Source: Pseudomonadota bacterium (GTDB lineage: Bacteria > Pseudomonadota > Alphaproteobacteria > Rhodospirillales > Magnetospirillaceae). From it: a stretch of DNA of 64,000 nt. Under the pieces are notes generated by a model that saw nothing but the letters and a program-made list of their open reading frames with translations, did no database searches and was not told the origin of the DNA. Both the position numbers and the translations under genes were made by a program. This document shows positions 43,838 through 52,415 of this stretch, one piece after another (positions within the stretch are counted from its first letter, which is position 1; every line of letters begins with the position of its first letter). The DNA lies in the NCBI GenBank assembly GCA_023458315.1, contig JAEXAH010000018.1:31328-95327 (forward strand), given 5' to 3'.

Positions 43838-45754
43838 ATGGTCGCCATCACGCTTCCCGACGGCAGCGTCCGCAGCTACCCGGGTCCGGTCACGGGCCTG
43901 GACGTGGCCAAGGACATCGGCCCCGGCCTGGCCAAGGCCGCGCTGGCCATTCGTGTCAACGGCGAGATGAAGGACCTGACCACCACTCTCACCACTGATA
44001 CCCAACTGGCCATCATCACCGCCAAGGACGGCGCCGACGCGCTGGAGCTGCTGCGTCACGACGCCGCCCACGTCATGGCCGAGGCGGTGAAGGAACTGTA
44101 TCCCGAGACCCAGGTCACGATCGGCCCGAGCATCGAGAACGGCTTCTATTACGACTTCGCCCGTCCGACCCCGTTCACCCCCGACGATCTGGAGAAGATC
44201 GAGGCCCGCATGCACGAGATCGTCGCCCGCGACGAACAGATCGTGCGCGAGGAATGGGACCGCGACGACGCGGTGAAGTTCTTCCTGGACCAAGGCGAGA
44301 AGTACAAGGCCGAGATCATTTCCTCGATCCCCGCCGGGCAGACCATCTCGTTGTACCGCCAGGGCGCCTTCATCGATCTGTGCCGCGGCCCGCATCTGCC
44401 CAACACCGCCAAGCTGGGCAAGGCGTTCAAGCTGATGAAGCTGGCCGGCGCCTATTGGCGCGGCGATTCCAAGAACGAGATGCTGCAACGCATCTACGGC
44501 ACCGCCTGGTTCGACAAGAAGGACCTGGATGCCTATCTGACCATGCTGGAAGAGGCCGAGAAGCGCGATCACCGCCGCCTGGGCCGCGAGATGAACCTGT
44601 TCCACCAGCAGGAAGAAGCGGTGGGCAGCGTGTTCTGGCACCAGAAGGGCTGGCAGCTTTACCGCACCGTCGAGAATTACATGCGCCGCCGCCTGGAGGC
44701 CGAGGATTACCAGGAGGTCAAGACCCCGCAACTGGTGGATTTCTCGCTGTGGGAAGCGTCGGGCCACGCCGACAAGTTCGCGGAAAGCATGTTCACCATC
44801 AAGACCCAGGATGAACGTCATCTTGCGGTCAAGCCCATGAACTGCCCCTGCCACGTGCAGATCTTCCGCCAGGGCATCAAATCGTACCGCGACCTGCCGC
44901 TGCGCATGGCCGAGTTCGGCTCGTGCCACCGCTACGAGCCGTCGGGTGCCCTGCACGGCATCATGCGCGTGCGCGCCTTCACCCAGGACGATGCGCATAT
45001 CTTCTGCACCGAGGATCAGATCACCTCGGAAACCGTCGCCTTCTGCCAGTTGCTCAAGTCGGTCTACAAGGATTTCGGCTTCGAGGACGTGCGGGTGAAG
45101 TTCTCGGACCGCCCGGCCAAGCGCGCCGGCAGCGACGAAACCTGGGACAAGGCCGAGAGCGCCCTGGTGGAAGCCGCCCGCGCCGCCGGGCTGGAAACCA
45201 CCCTGAACCCCGGCGAAGGCGCCTTCTATGGCCCCAAGCTGGAATTCGTGCTGCGCGACGCCATCGGCCGCGACTGGCAGTGCGGCACCCTTCAGGTGGA
45301 TTTCGTGCTGCCCGAACGCCTGGACGCCAGCTACACCGCCGAGGACGGCGCCCGCCACCGCCCGGTCATGCTGCACCGCGCCGTGCTGGGCAGCTTCGAG
45401 CGCTTCCTGGGCATCCTGATCGAGCATTTCGCGGGCCGGTTCCCGGTATGGCTGGCCCCGACCCAGGTGGTGGTCGCCACCATCGTGTCCGACGCCAACG
45501 ACTACGCCCAGCAGGTGCTGGATACCCTGAAGAAAGCCGGTATCCGCGCCGAAGCCGACCTGCGCAACGAAAAGATCAACTACAAGGTGCGCGAGCACTC
45601 GCTGGCCAAGGTGCCGGTGATGCTGGTGGTCGGCAAGCGCGAGGCCGAGGAAGGCAAGGTCGCCATCCGCCGCCTGGGCAGCCAGAATCAAGAAATTGTT
45701 GCGCTGGACCAAGCTGTTGCTACACTCGTGCACGAAGCCACGCCTCCGGCCTGA
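43838..45754 (+). CDS. thrS: Threonyl-tRNA synthetase
   Basis: 638 residues from ATG 43838. An N-terminal TGS domain (about 1-62), an editing domain with RHDAAHVMAEAV (HxxxH), and a class-II catalytic core with the zinc Cys in MNCPCHVQIF are present. A C-terminal anticodon-binding domain (QVVVATIVSDAN) completes the protein. It charges tRNA-Thr and proofreads serine. infC follows, as in many bacteria, after a 137-base gap. Weak ribosome site (GCAGG) seven bases before the start. Confidence 0.97.
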   Translation: MVAITLPDGSVRSYPGPVTGLDVAKDIGPGLAKAALAIRVNGEMKDLTTTLTTDTQLAIITAKDGADALELLRHDAAHVMAEAVKELYPETQVTIGPSIENGFYYDFARPTPFTPDDLEKIEARMHEIVARDEQIVREEWDRDDAVKFFLDQGEKYKAEIISSIPAGQTISLYRQGAFIDLCRGPHLPNTAKLGKAFKLMKLAGAYWRGDSKNEMLQRIYGTAWFDKKDLDAYLTMLEEAEKRDHRRLGREMNLFHQQEEAVGSVFWHQKGWQLYRTVENYMRRRLEAEDYQEVKTPQLVDFSLWEASGHADKFAESMFTIKTQDERHLAVKPMNCPCHVQIFRQGIKSYRDLPLRMAEFGSCHRYEPSGALHGIMRVRAFTQDDAHIFCTEDQITSETVAFCQLLKSVYKDFGFEDVRVKFSDRPAKRAGSDETWDKAESALVEAARAAGLETTLNPGEGAFYGPKLEFVLRDAIGRDWQCGTLQVDFVLPERLDASYTAEDGARHRPVMLHRAVLGSFERFLGILIEHFAGRFPVWLAPTQVVVATIVSDANDYAQQVLDTLKKAGIRAEADLRNEKINYKVREHSLAKVPVMLVVGKREAEEGKVAIRRLGSQNQEIVALDQAVATLVHEATPPA

Positions 45755-45891
45755 TCCGGGGTCGTGCGCGTGACGGGGAGCCAGGCCCGTTCCCAGTGTC
45801 CTGCCGCTGACATCCATCCGCTGGATGCCAGGGAAAGGGGGGAACATGGGGGCGGGCTCTGTGTATTGTTCTTGCCGATGGAGAAGTTTTC

Positions 45892-46428
45892 ATAGCTAGG
45901 CCACCCATGCAGACGCCGCCCAAAAACGATGGGCCGCGCGTCAACCGAGAAATCGATGCCCGTTCCATTCGCCTTGTCGGTGCCGACGGCGAGATGATCG
46001 GCGTCGTCACCCTGCGCGAAGGTCTGATCATGGCCGAAGAGGCCGGTCTGGATCTGGTCGAGGTGTCGCCGAACGCCGAACCGCCGGTGTGCAAGATTCT
46101 GGACTACGGAAAGTTCAAGTACGAAGCCCAGAAGAAGCGCAACGAAGCGAAGAAGAAGCAGAAGGTCATCGAGGTCAAGGAGATCAAGCTCCGCCCCAAC
46201 ATCGATGACAACGACTACGACGTGAAGATGCGCTCCATGCGCAAGTTCCTGGAGGAAGGCGACAAGGTGAAAGTCACCCTGCGCTTCCGTGGCCGCGAAC
46301 TGGCCCACCAGGATCTGGGCATGAAGGTGCTGGAACGCGTCCGCGACGACATCGAGGGCCTCGGCAAGATCGAGCAGATCCCCAAGATGGAAGGCCGCCA
46401 GATGGTCATGGTGGTCGCGCCGAAATAA
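45892..46428 (+). CDS. infC: Translation initiation factor IF-3, probable ATA start
   Basis: 178 residues if it starts at ATA 45892, 173 if at ATG 45907. GGAGAAG sits five bases before the ATA but about 20 before the ATG, and the extra residues (xARPP) resemble the start of other alphaproteobacterial IF-3 proteins. IF-3 rejects non-standard start codons, so a rare start gives autoregulation, as known for the AUU start of E. coli infC. The N domain has GPRVNREID and EVSPNAEPPVCKILDYGKF; a Lys-rich linker and the C domain (KVKVTLRFRGRELAH) follow. rpmI and rplT, its usual partners, are not downstream. Confidence 0.93.
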   Translation: MARPPMQTPPKNDGPRVNREIDARSIRLVGADGEMIGVVTLREGLIMAEEAGLDLVEVSPNAEPPVCKILDYGKFKYEAQKKRNEAKKKQKVIEVKEIKLRPNIDDNDYDVKMRSMRKFLEEGDKVKVTLRFRGRELAHQDLGMKVLERVRDDIEGLGKIEQIPKMEGRQMVMVVAPK

Positions 46429-46471
46429 CGGCGCGGCCCCCCGCCATCCCGCTTTAAGTAAAATCCACGAG

Positions 46472-46517
46472 GTTGCATTTATGCAACTGCCGTCCCTGTT
46501 CTTACGATAGGGGCGGC
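46472..46517 (+). repeat. Two consecutive stem-loops after infC
   Basis: GTTGCAT-TT-ATGCAAC (46472-46487) is followed directly by GCCGTCCC and GGGGCGGC arms (46489-46496 and 46510-46517, one G-U pair). They lie between infC and the beta-barrel gene. No T-run follows, so they may be a leader structure of the beta-barrel gene or a weak terminator. Confidence 0.45.
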
Positions 46518-46582
46518 AAAACGTGTTGGATCGCCATCGGCTGTTCGGTATGAATACCCCCATCAAGCATGGTGCTATCTGT

Positions 46583-47665
46583 ATGGGGGACCAGCCGGTG
46601 CGTAAGATTCTTGGGGGTTTGGCTTGCCTGGGCGGCGGCCTGATGTTGTGCGGCAGCCCCGCCTGGGCGACCAGCCATGACGGGTGTTCGGTGTCGGGCG
46701 GCAGCTATTACAATTGCGGTGACTCGCCCCGCGCGTCCAGCACCGCCGAAACAAACGACAGCACCAACCGTGCCGGTGCCGCCAGCGTCAGCACCGCCGT
46801 CGGCAACCGGGTGGCCAACGCGCTGAAGGCCAACGTCACCCGCACCGCCGCCGCCGAGACGGTGGAAACCGGCGTGTCCACCGGCGAAAGCGGGCCGCGC
46901 TATGCGCTGTGGGCGGCCATCGGCGCCACCGCGATCAGCAATTCGGTGCCCGGCGCCGCCTTCAGCGGCGGCCTGAACAACCAGACCGCCGGTTTCGACC
47001 TGCTGCTGAACGAGCGCACCGTCGCCGGTGTCTCGGTGTTCCACGAAGGCAACAGCATCTCCACCGATTTCAACAGCGGCCAGTTGGACGCCGACGCCTG
47101 GTGGGCCGTACCCTATGTGGGTCATGATTTCGGCCAGGGCAGCAGCATCGACGCCCTGGTCGGCCTGGCCTATGTCAACGGCGACGCCACCCGCGCCGGC
47201 GGCAACGCCAAGGGCAGCTTCGACGGCTACCGTTCCATGGCGGCGGTCAACGGCCACCACAGCCTGGATCTGGGCGGGTCGTGGCTGCTGCGCGGCGATG
47301 TCGGCGCGCTGTGGGCCTATTCCCGCACCAACGGCTATGACGAAAAGGGCGTCGTCGCCCAACACCAGAGCGCCAGCACCAGTCATCTGGTGCAGGGCAA
47401 GGTCGGTGGCCGCCTGTCCACGCTGCTGGGCCGGGTCGAGCCGTTCGCCGCCGCCTATTACGCCTATGACTTCGTCGCCGATTACGTGGGCGACGACGGC
47501 ATCCGCCCCGGCGGCAGCGACGATGCCGACGAATTCCAGTTCTATCTGGGCTTCGACTGGGCGCCGACCGACACCGAATCGGTGGGCGTCGAGATCAGCC
47601 GGGTGGTCGGCCGCGACCGCAGCGAATCCATGGGTCTGCTGCTGAACGCCCGCCTGCGCTTCTGA
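46583..47665 (+). CDS. Autotransporter-type outer-membrane beta-barrel protein
   Basis: 360 residues from ATG 46583; GTG 46523 and ATG 46550 are alternatives that only lengthen the leader. A signal peptide (basic start, hydrophobic KILGGLACLGGGLML, cleavage after PAWA) is followed by a short Cys-containing, Thr/Ser-rich stretch. About 260 residues then alternate hydrophobic and polar as in an autotransporter barrel, ending in Arg-Leu-Arg-Phe with the terminal Phe typical of outer-membrane proteins. The passenger is almost absent, only about 60 residues. It ends at a strong terminator. Surface function unknown. Confidence 0.78.
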   Translation: MGDQPVRKILGGLACLGGGLMLCGSPAWATSHDGCSVSGGSYYNCGDSPRASSTAETNDSTNRAGAASVSTAVGNRVANALKANVTRTAAAETVETGVSTGESGPRYALWAAIGATAISNSVPGAAFSGGLNNQTAGFDLLLNERTVAGVSVFHEGNSISTDFNSGQLDADAWWAVPYVGHDFGQGSSIDALVGLAYVNGDATRAGGNAKGSFDGYRSMAAVNGHHSLDLGGSWLLRGDVGALWAYSRTNGYDEKGVVAQHQSASTSHLVQGKVGGRLSTLLGRVEPFAAAYYAYDFVADYVGDDGIRPGGSDDADEFQFYLGFDWAPTDTESVGVEISRVVGRDRSESMGLLLNARLRF

Positions 47666-47684
47666 TCGCGGGCAAGAACAATCA

Positions 47685-47718
47685 GGCCCCGGCGGGAAAC
47701 CGCCGGGGCCTTTGTTTT
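47685..47718 (+). terminator. Rho-independent terminator after the beta-barrel gene
   Basis: An 11-bp perfect GC stem (47685-47695 and 47700-47710, loop GAAA) followed by TTTGTTTT. It ends transcription of the beta-barrel gene. It also lies right at the stop codon of the convergent WD40-caspase gene, where it may work in both directions, though the T-rich side is better on the plus strand. Confidence 0.9.
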
Positions 47719-50009
47719 CATGGCTTGGCGGTGCGCGACACCGGGAAATCCACGCCGCGCGAATAGCCGGTGGGGTACTGGGCGTATTCGGTGTATTGCT
47801 CGGCCAGTAGCGGCACGGTCTTTTCCACGAAGCGGATCACCTCGGACGCGGTGACGATGCCGTCGGCGGGACCGGTGTCGGCCTTGCCCTTCAGCCCCTC
47901 CAGCAACGCATAGGTGAACACGCCGTGGCCCAGCCGCGCCAGTTCGATGGCGTATTGGTTGCGGTCGGTGGCGGCCAGGATGTGGGTGCCCACCGAACGG
48001 GCCAGCAGGCGCAGGGATTTGAGGCCCCGGTAATCCTTGAGCGGGCTGACCGCCGTGCCGGAATGGCAGGTGTCCAACAGCAGCAGGGTGCGGTCGGCGT
48101 TCATGGATTCCAGCAACGCCTTCAACTCGGCCGATGACAGTCCGGCCTCGCGCAGCGCTTCGGGCCGGTCGGCGTCGCGCAATTCGTGCGGCACGAAATA
48201 CCATTCGTCGCCCAGCGACACGCCATGCCCGGCCATGTAGATCACCACCAGATCCTGGGCGGGCGCCCGGCGCAATTCGGCCATGGCCTTCAGGATGTTG
48301 TCCTTGGTCGCCTGGCCGTCCTCGATGGCGACCGCATGGCCCATGCGCTCGGTCAAACGCCCGCCGCTGTTGAAGAACCCGCCCACCGCCCGGGCGTCGG
48401 GCCGGGCGTAGAACAGGTTCAGGTCCTTGTTGCCATAGGCGTTGATGCCCACCGTCAGCAGGTGCACCTGGGGCGGGGCGGGGGGCGGGGCGGCGGCGGT
48501 CAGCACCACCGTCTGGGGCGGGCTTTCCATGCGATCGTCATTGACCGCCGTGGCCGACAGCACGTTGCGGCCATCGCCCAGGGCCAGCTCGAAACGACCG
48601 ACCAGCCTGGCCGCCCCGGCGGCATCGGTTTCCCGCCGCACCTGGGCGGCATCCGCCGCCACCTGGCGGCCATTGCGGTACAGCCGCAATTCGGCGATTC
48701 CGCTGCCGCCATCGTCCGACGCCTCGACCTCGACCGCCACGGTGGGGTTGGCGGCGGCGCCCGATACCGACGGCGTCACGAAGCGGATCTTGGCCGGATA
48801 ACGCACGCCGTCGGGAATGGATTTGGCCTCGGGCAACGCGTCCTGCTGCAACACGCGCGGCAGCAAAGCCGCCTCGAAATGGGTTTCGGCATAGGCTTCG
48901 ATGCCGACGGCGGCGTCGTCCCCCTGCCAGTCGATGCCGTTCAGCGCCGTCTGGGTGCCGTCATAACGCCCCTTGGCATCGACCACCGCCCAGCCTTCGC
49001 TGGTGGACAACAGCGTCACCAGCGGCTGGCGGGTGGCGGTGTTCCACAGGCGGGTGGTGCCGTCCTCGGACGCCGACAGGGTGAAGGCGCCGTCGCGGCT
49101 GGCCGACACAAAACTGACGGCGCCGTCGTGGCGGCCCAGCACCACCGGCTTGCCGTCGTCCCAGGCCAGCACCTTGCCGTCGCGGCCACCGGAATAGACC
49201 CGGCCATCGGCGCCGAACGCCACCGCCGCCGCCGCGCCGTCATGACCGGACAAGGTGGTGGTGACGGTGCCCGCCGCCGTGTCGATCAGCACCACACGGC
49301 CATCGGCCAACGCCGCCGCCACCCGGCCCGCCGCCGCCGCCAGCCCGAGGACCGGCGCCGCGACGGCGATGGACGGACCGGCGCCGCCCTGGCCGTCCCA
49401 CAGCCGCACCATGCCGTCAACGCCGCCGCTGACGAAACGGCCATCGCCCAGGGCCGCCAGGATCACGGCACCCGGGGCATGGGCCGCCACCGGCGCCGCC
49501 CCGGTCAGGGTGATGGCCCCCGAGGCATCGGCGGCCACCACCCGCTGGTTGTCCACGAACACCACCGCACTGACCGGCGCGGCGAAACCGTCCATCACCC
49601 CGGCGGCACCCACCTTGCGCAAGCTCCACAGCCGCACGGTGCGGTCGGCGGCGGCGCTGGCCGCCCGGGTGCCGTCGGGGCTGAGGGCGATGAAAGCGAC
49701 ACGGCCGTCATGGCCGGGCAGCCGCGCCAGTTCGCGCCCGGCGTTCAGGTCCCACAGCCGCAACGCATTGTCGCCCACCGCCGACACCAGAAAGCGTTCG
49801 TCCGCCGACAAGGCCATGGCCGTCACCGGCCCGGTGGCGCCCTCGCGCACCACCAGACGCGGCTTGAACACCCGGTCCAGGTTGCGGCTGACCGTGCGCT
49901 CGACCATGCGCGCCTGATTGCGCAGCATCTGCGACCCCATTTGCGCCGCCGCATCCCACGGCAGAACCAGCACGGCAAGCGAATACACAGTGATCGCCGA
50001 CAAACGCAT
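47718..50009 (-). CDS. Secreted WD40-repeat protein with C-terminal caspase-like protease
   Basis: 763 residues from ATG 50009. A signal peptide (MRLSAITVYSLAVLVLP, cleavage near DAAA-Q) is followed by about seven WD40 blades (about 55-330, for example LRLWDLNAG, VRLWSLRK, TRLWNTAT). An Ig-like linker (about 420-500) and a caspase/peptidase C14 domain (about 512-763) complete it. The catalytic pair is complete: His in IYMAGHGVS (about 593) and Cys in LLLLDTCHSGTA (about 646). Caspase-like bacterial proteases often cut after Arg or Lys or act in stress and death responses. Export to the periplasm with a propeller sensor is the unusual point here. Target unknown. Confidence 0.87.
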   Translation of the reverse strand: MRLSAITVYSLAVLVLPWDAAAQMGSQMLRNQARMVERTVSRNLDRVFKPRLVVREGATGPVTAMALSADERFLVSAVGDNALRLWDLNAGRELARLPGHDGRVAFIALSPDGTRAASAAADRTVRLWSLRKVGAAGVMDGFAAPVSAVVFVDNQRVVAADASGAITLTGAAPVAAHAPGAVILAALGDGRFVSGGVDGMVRLWDGQGGAGPSIAVAAPVLGLAAAAGRVAAALADGRVVLIDTAAGTVTTTLSGHDGAAAAVAFGADGRVYSGGRDGKVLAWDDGKPVVLGRHDGAVSFVSASRDGAFTLSASEDGTTRLWNTATRQPLVTLLSTSEGWAVVDAKGRYDGTQTALNGIDWQGDDAAVGIEAYAETHFEAALLPRVLQQDALPEAKSIPDGVRYPAKIRFVTPSVSGAAANPTVAVEVEASDDGGSGIAELRLYRNGRQVAADAAQVRRETDAAGAARLVGRFELALGDGRNVLSATAVNDDRMESPPQTVVLTAAAPPPAPPQVHLLTVGINAYGNKDLNLFYARPDARAVGGFFNSGGRLTERMGHAVAIEDGQATKDNILKAMAELRRAPAQDLVVIYMAGHGVSLGDEWYFVPHELRDADRPEALREAGLSSAELKALLESMNADRTLLLLDTCHSGTAVSPLKDYRGLKSLRLLARSVGTHILAATDRNQYAIELARLGHGVFTYALLEGLKGKADTGPADGIVTASEVIRFVEKTVPLLAEQYTEYAQYPTGYSRGVDFPVSRTAKP

Positions 50010-50078
50010 GACGCGGTACTCCCCCCGAAAGCAGCCCGCAAAGTCTAGACCGTCACTCCCCCTTTGCAAATCGGGAGA

Positions 50079-50097
50079 AACCCCGTCAAACGGGGTT
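50079..50097. repeat. Hairpin upstream of the WD40-caspase and tRNA genes
   Basis: AACCCCGT-CAA-ACGGGGTT, eight-base perfect arms. It lies 70 bases before the caspase start on one side and just before the predicted tRNA promoter on the other. It could be an operator or a processing structure. Confidence 0.4.
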
Positions 50098-50124
50098 GCG
50101 GAGCACGACGAGTTACGCTAGTCT
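50096..50124 (+). promoter_or_regulatory. Predicted promoter of tRNA-Ser
   Basis: TTGCGG (50096-50101), 17 bases, TAGTCT (50119-50124), about 35 bases before the mature tRNA end. Spacing is ideal, hexamers are partial matches. Predicted by eye. Confidence 0.4.
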
Positions 50125-50158
50125 CCGCGCCTCGCACCGACCAGCGACTTTTCCCAGC

Positions 50159-50248
50159 GGAGGGGTGGCAGAGTGGTCGAATGCGCCGGTCTCGAAAACC
50201 GGTATGGGTGCAAGCTCATCGTGGGTTCGAATCCCACCCCCTCCGCCA
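50159..50248 (+). tRNA. tRNA-Ser (anticodon CGA)
   Basis: 90 bases with a long variable arm, as expected for tRNA-Ser. The acceptor GGAGGGG pairs with CCCCTCC, the anticodon stem CCGGT/ACCGG closes loop CTCGAAA with anticodon CGA, and the T arm is GTGGG-TTCGAAT-CCCAC. The CCA end is encoded. It reads UCG codons. Its 3' 58 bases, plus three more, are repeated at 54409, marking it as the integration target of the element that follows. The gene itself stays whole. Confidence 0.96.
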
Positions 50249-50251
50249 CTC
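50191..50251 (+). repeat. Attachment-site repeat, left (attL, within tRNA-Ser)
   Basis: 61 bases identical to 54409-54469. The repeat covers the anticodon loop through the CCA end of the tRNA plus three bases. Identity stops sharply at both edges. This is the usual core produced when a tyrosine recombinase inserts an element into the 3' end of a tRNA gene. Confidence 0.93.
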
Positions 50252-50285
50252 ATTTCAATGACTTAGCCGTCATTCGATGCGCCTC

Positions 50286-50312
50286 AACGGCCCCGCCAAA
50301 AGCGGGGCCGTT
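50286..50312 (+). terminator. Strong stem-loop between tRNA-Ser and the integrase
   Basis: AACGGCCCCGC and GCGGGGCCGTT form an 11-bp perfect stem with a CAAAA loop. Only a weak T-rich tail follows (TTGCGCGTTT). It probably ends the tRNA transcript and lies inside the element, so the element brought its own insulator. Confidence 0.55.
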
Positions 50313-50367
50313 GCGCGTTTGGGACACCTGTGGGACAATTCCTCGCTACCGAAGTGCGAGGTGCCCC

Positions 50368-51345
50368 ATGGCTACTTTCGTCAAGCGCGGTAATTCTTGG
50401 CAGGTAAAAATCCGGCGTCAGGGTTACAAACCCGTCGCCCGCACCTTCGACACCAAGACAGCCGGTGAAAGATGGGCGCGCGATGTCGAGCGCCGCATGG
50501 ACATCGGCACCTATGTCGATACCACCGAGGCCGAACGCACCACCCTCCGCGAAGCCCTGGAGCGCTATGAACGCGAGGTGACACCCCGCAAGAAGGGCGC
50601 CGAGCAGGAACGCTATCGCATCGCCAAGTGGAAGCGCGACGACCTCGCCTATCGCTTCCTTGCCTCGATCCGCGGCGCCGATATGGCCGCCTGGCGCGAC
50701 CAGCAGCTTGCGACGGGCCTCAGCCCCACCACCATCCGCAACGATCTGGCGCTGATCTCGCACCTGTTCACCGTCGCCAGCCGCGAATGGGGCCTGGAAA
50801 GCCTGTCCAACCCGGTGAAGAAGATCACCGCCCCAGCCCCCGCCAAAGGCCGCGACAGACGCCTTCAGCCCGGCGAACTGCCCAAGCTTCTGGAAGGCTG
50901 CGATGCCACCGGCAGCCCGTGGCTGCGGCCCCTGGTGGAACTGGCGCTGGAGACGGCTGCCCGGCAGGGAGAACTGCTCAACCTGACCTGGGCCGACGTG
51001 GGCGAGAAGAAGGCCATCCTGCGCGACACCAAGAACGGCGAAACCCGCGAGGCGCCCCTATCGACCCGAGCACGGGAAATCCTGAAGGTGCTTCCCCGCA
51101 CCCTGGATGGCCGCGTGTTCCCGCTGAACAAAAGCCAAGCGACCTACTTCTTCCGCCGCGCCACCGACAAGGCCAAGCTGGCCGATCTCCACTTCCACGA
51201 CTTGCGCCACGAGGCCACGTCGCGCCTGTTCGAAAAGGGCTTCAACCCGATGGAAGCGGCAACGGTGACGGGGCACAAGACGCTCCAGATGCTCAAGCGG
51301 TACACGCATCTGCGGGCGGAAGATTTGGCGGATAGGTTGGGGTGA
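50368..51345 (+). CDS. int: Tyrosine-family site-specific integrase
   Basis: 325 residues from ATG 50368, with GAGG eight bases upstream. An N-terminal arm-binding-like start (VKRGNSWQVKIRRQG) leads to a core-binding SAM-like domain. The catalytic residues are Arg near 199 (TAARQGELLNLTW), His-x-x-Arg near 277-280 (HDLRHEAT), His in TGHKTLQML and Tyr near 312 (KRYTHL), so the enzyme looks intact. It should recombine the tRNA-Ser 3' end with the element's attachment site. The open frame continues upstream through the tRNA but that part is not coding. Confidence 0.95.
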   Translation: MATFVKRGNSWQVKIRRQGYKPVARTFDTKTAGERWARDVERRMDIGTYVDTTEAERTTLREALERYEREVTPRKKGAEQERYRIAKWKRDDLAYRFLASIRGADMAAWRDQQLATGLSPTTIRNDLALISHLFTVASREWGLESLSNPVKKITAPAPAKGRDRRLQPGELPKLLEGCDATGSPWLRPLVELALETAARQGELLNLTWADVGEKKAILRDTKNGETREAPLSTRAREILKVLPRTLDGRVFPLNKSQATYFFRRATDKAKLADLHFHDLRHEATSRLFEKGFNPMEAATVTGHKTLQMLKRYTHLRAEDLADRLG

Positions 51346-51393
51346 AGTGGGCCGCCTAAGATAAATCCCATGGAATCGGGTGCGGGAGGAAGA

Positions 51394-52029
51394 ATGGATG
51401 AGATTTGGTGTCTCCTTCTTGGGGAGAAAGGCAGCACAATCGCGGCATGGGCCCAGGCCGCTTTCACCATCCTGGCCGTCTTTCTAGCCGGTCTAATCAA
51501 TTTGATCTATATCTGGGGCAAGCAGCGTGCAAATACAAAAGCATACGCCGCCATAATATGCCGTGAAATGAAATTTATCGGCGAGCGGGCTGCATATCTG
51601 TCTGATCTTTATGCTTCAGCGGCCAAGCGCTCCCAAGAGGCAGTGGCCATTACTCCTGAAATTCTTATTGCTGAGCACGTTCCTGAGTTTTTTATGCTCG
51701 AGAAACTTGGGATAGATGCAGGCCTATCTGGTGAGGCCACCCTGCGGATATACCAAGTAATTGATTCAATGGATAGATTGTCTAGAAAGCTTGAAGTTAT
51801 TCGATCATCGAAGGAATGCTGGACAAGTGAAATTGCCGTTGGAACGTGTTTGGATTTTCGGTCAGCGCTGGAGTTGTGGTCCCATTCATACATTCTGGCC
51901 TGCACCGCGTCCCTTTGCATGGACACCCTCATGCGGAGAGCGGGCGGGAAAATTCCCCGCAAGGAGCGCTTGAAGATAAATGAGCTTCGCGTTCGCATAA
52001 ATGCACTACGCGAGGGAGTGAGCGCTTGA
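51394..52029 (+). CDS. Small membrane protein of unknown function carried by the element
   Basis: 211 residues from ATG 51394, which has GGGAGGAAG directly upstream; ATG 51370 lacks it. One membrane span lies at about residues 17-40 (WAQAAFTILAVFLAGLINLI), then a helical cytoplasmic part with charged C-terminus. GC content and codon use are clearly lower than in the flanking chromosome, a sign of recent transfer. No family recognised. Located beside the integrase where islands often carry accessory or defence cargo; that role is a guess. Confidence 0.75.
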   Translation: MDEIWCLLLGEKGSTIAAWAQAAFTILAVFLAGLINLIYIWGKQRANTKAYAAIICREMKFIGERAAYLSDLYASAAKRSQEAVAITPEILIAEHVPEFFMLEKLGIDAGLSGEATLRIYQVIDSMDRLSRKLEVIRSSKECWTSEIAVGTCLDFRSALELWSHSYILACTASLCMDTLMRRAGGKIPRKERLKINELRVRINALREGVSA

Positions 52030-52127
52030 GGAAAATCCTGACGTTTCTCGTGATCTCGGTCGTAATCGCCCAAACAACGGCGTGACCATATTTTTCACCA
52101 CTACCGTCAGGGTATTCCTACCCCTCC

Positions 52128-52349
52128 CTATGCGTCGCGGTCCAAGCTAGCGCGGCGCTGGCGATCATATTCTGCCCGCAGTCCGCTTGCATCGAGATGC
52201 TCCTCGCACCATCCCCATGCCCATTCCCGGATTTCCGCAGCCCTTCCCGCCGGTACCCACACCGTCGTTTCGACCAATCCGACCGCGCGCCGATCCGCTC
52301 TCAGATCGGCCATGCGGGGGCCGCTTTTGCGCCAATGGCGTTCGCTCAT
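52128..52349 (-). CDS. Short protein of unknown function, possibly ribbon-helix-helix-like
   Basis: 73 residues from ATG 52349, which follows GGAGGGAAAGA, the best ribosome site in the element. A strand-like VETTVWVPAGRAAEIREWA pattern near residues 25-43 recalls the start of ribbon-helix-helix DNA-binding proteins, but the rest (Trp-rich WAWGWCEEH) does not settle it. It lies downstream of rep on the same strand across 256 bases of structured non-coding DNA. Confidence 0.6.
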   Translation of the reverse strand: MSERHWRKSGPRMADLRADRRAVGLVETTVWVPAGRAAEIREWAWGWCEEHLDASGLRAEYDRQRRASLDRDA

Positions 52350-52415
52350 TCTTTCCCTCCGTTTCCATCGACACAGCACAGTGCGCGGCGCGCACTAGTG
52401 CTAGTGTATATTGCG

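Noticed and set aside
50173..50367. Upstream extension of the integrase frame through the tRNA gene
   Set aside because: It reads through tRNA-Ser and the stem-loop; ATG 50368 has a ribosome site and fits the family start.
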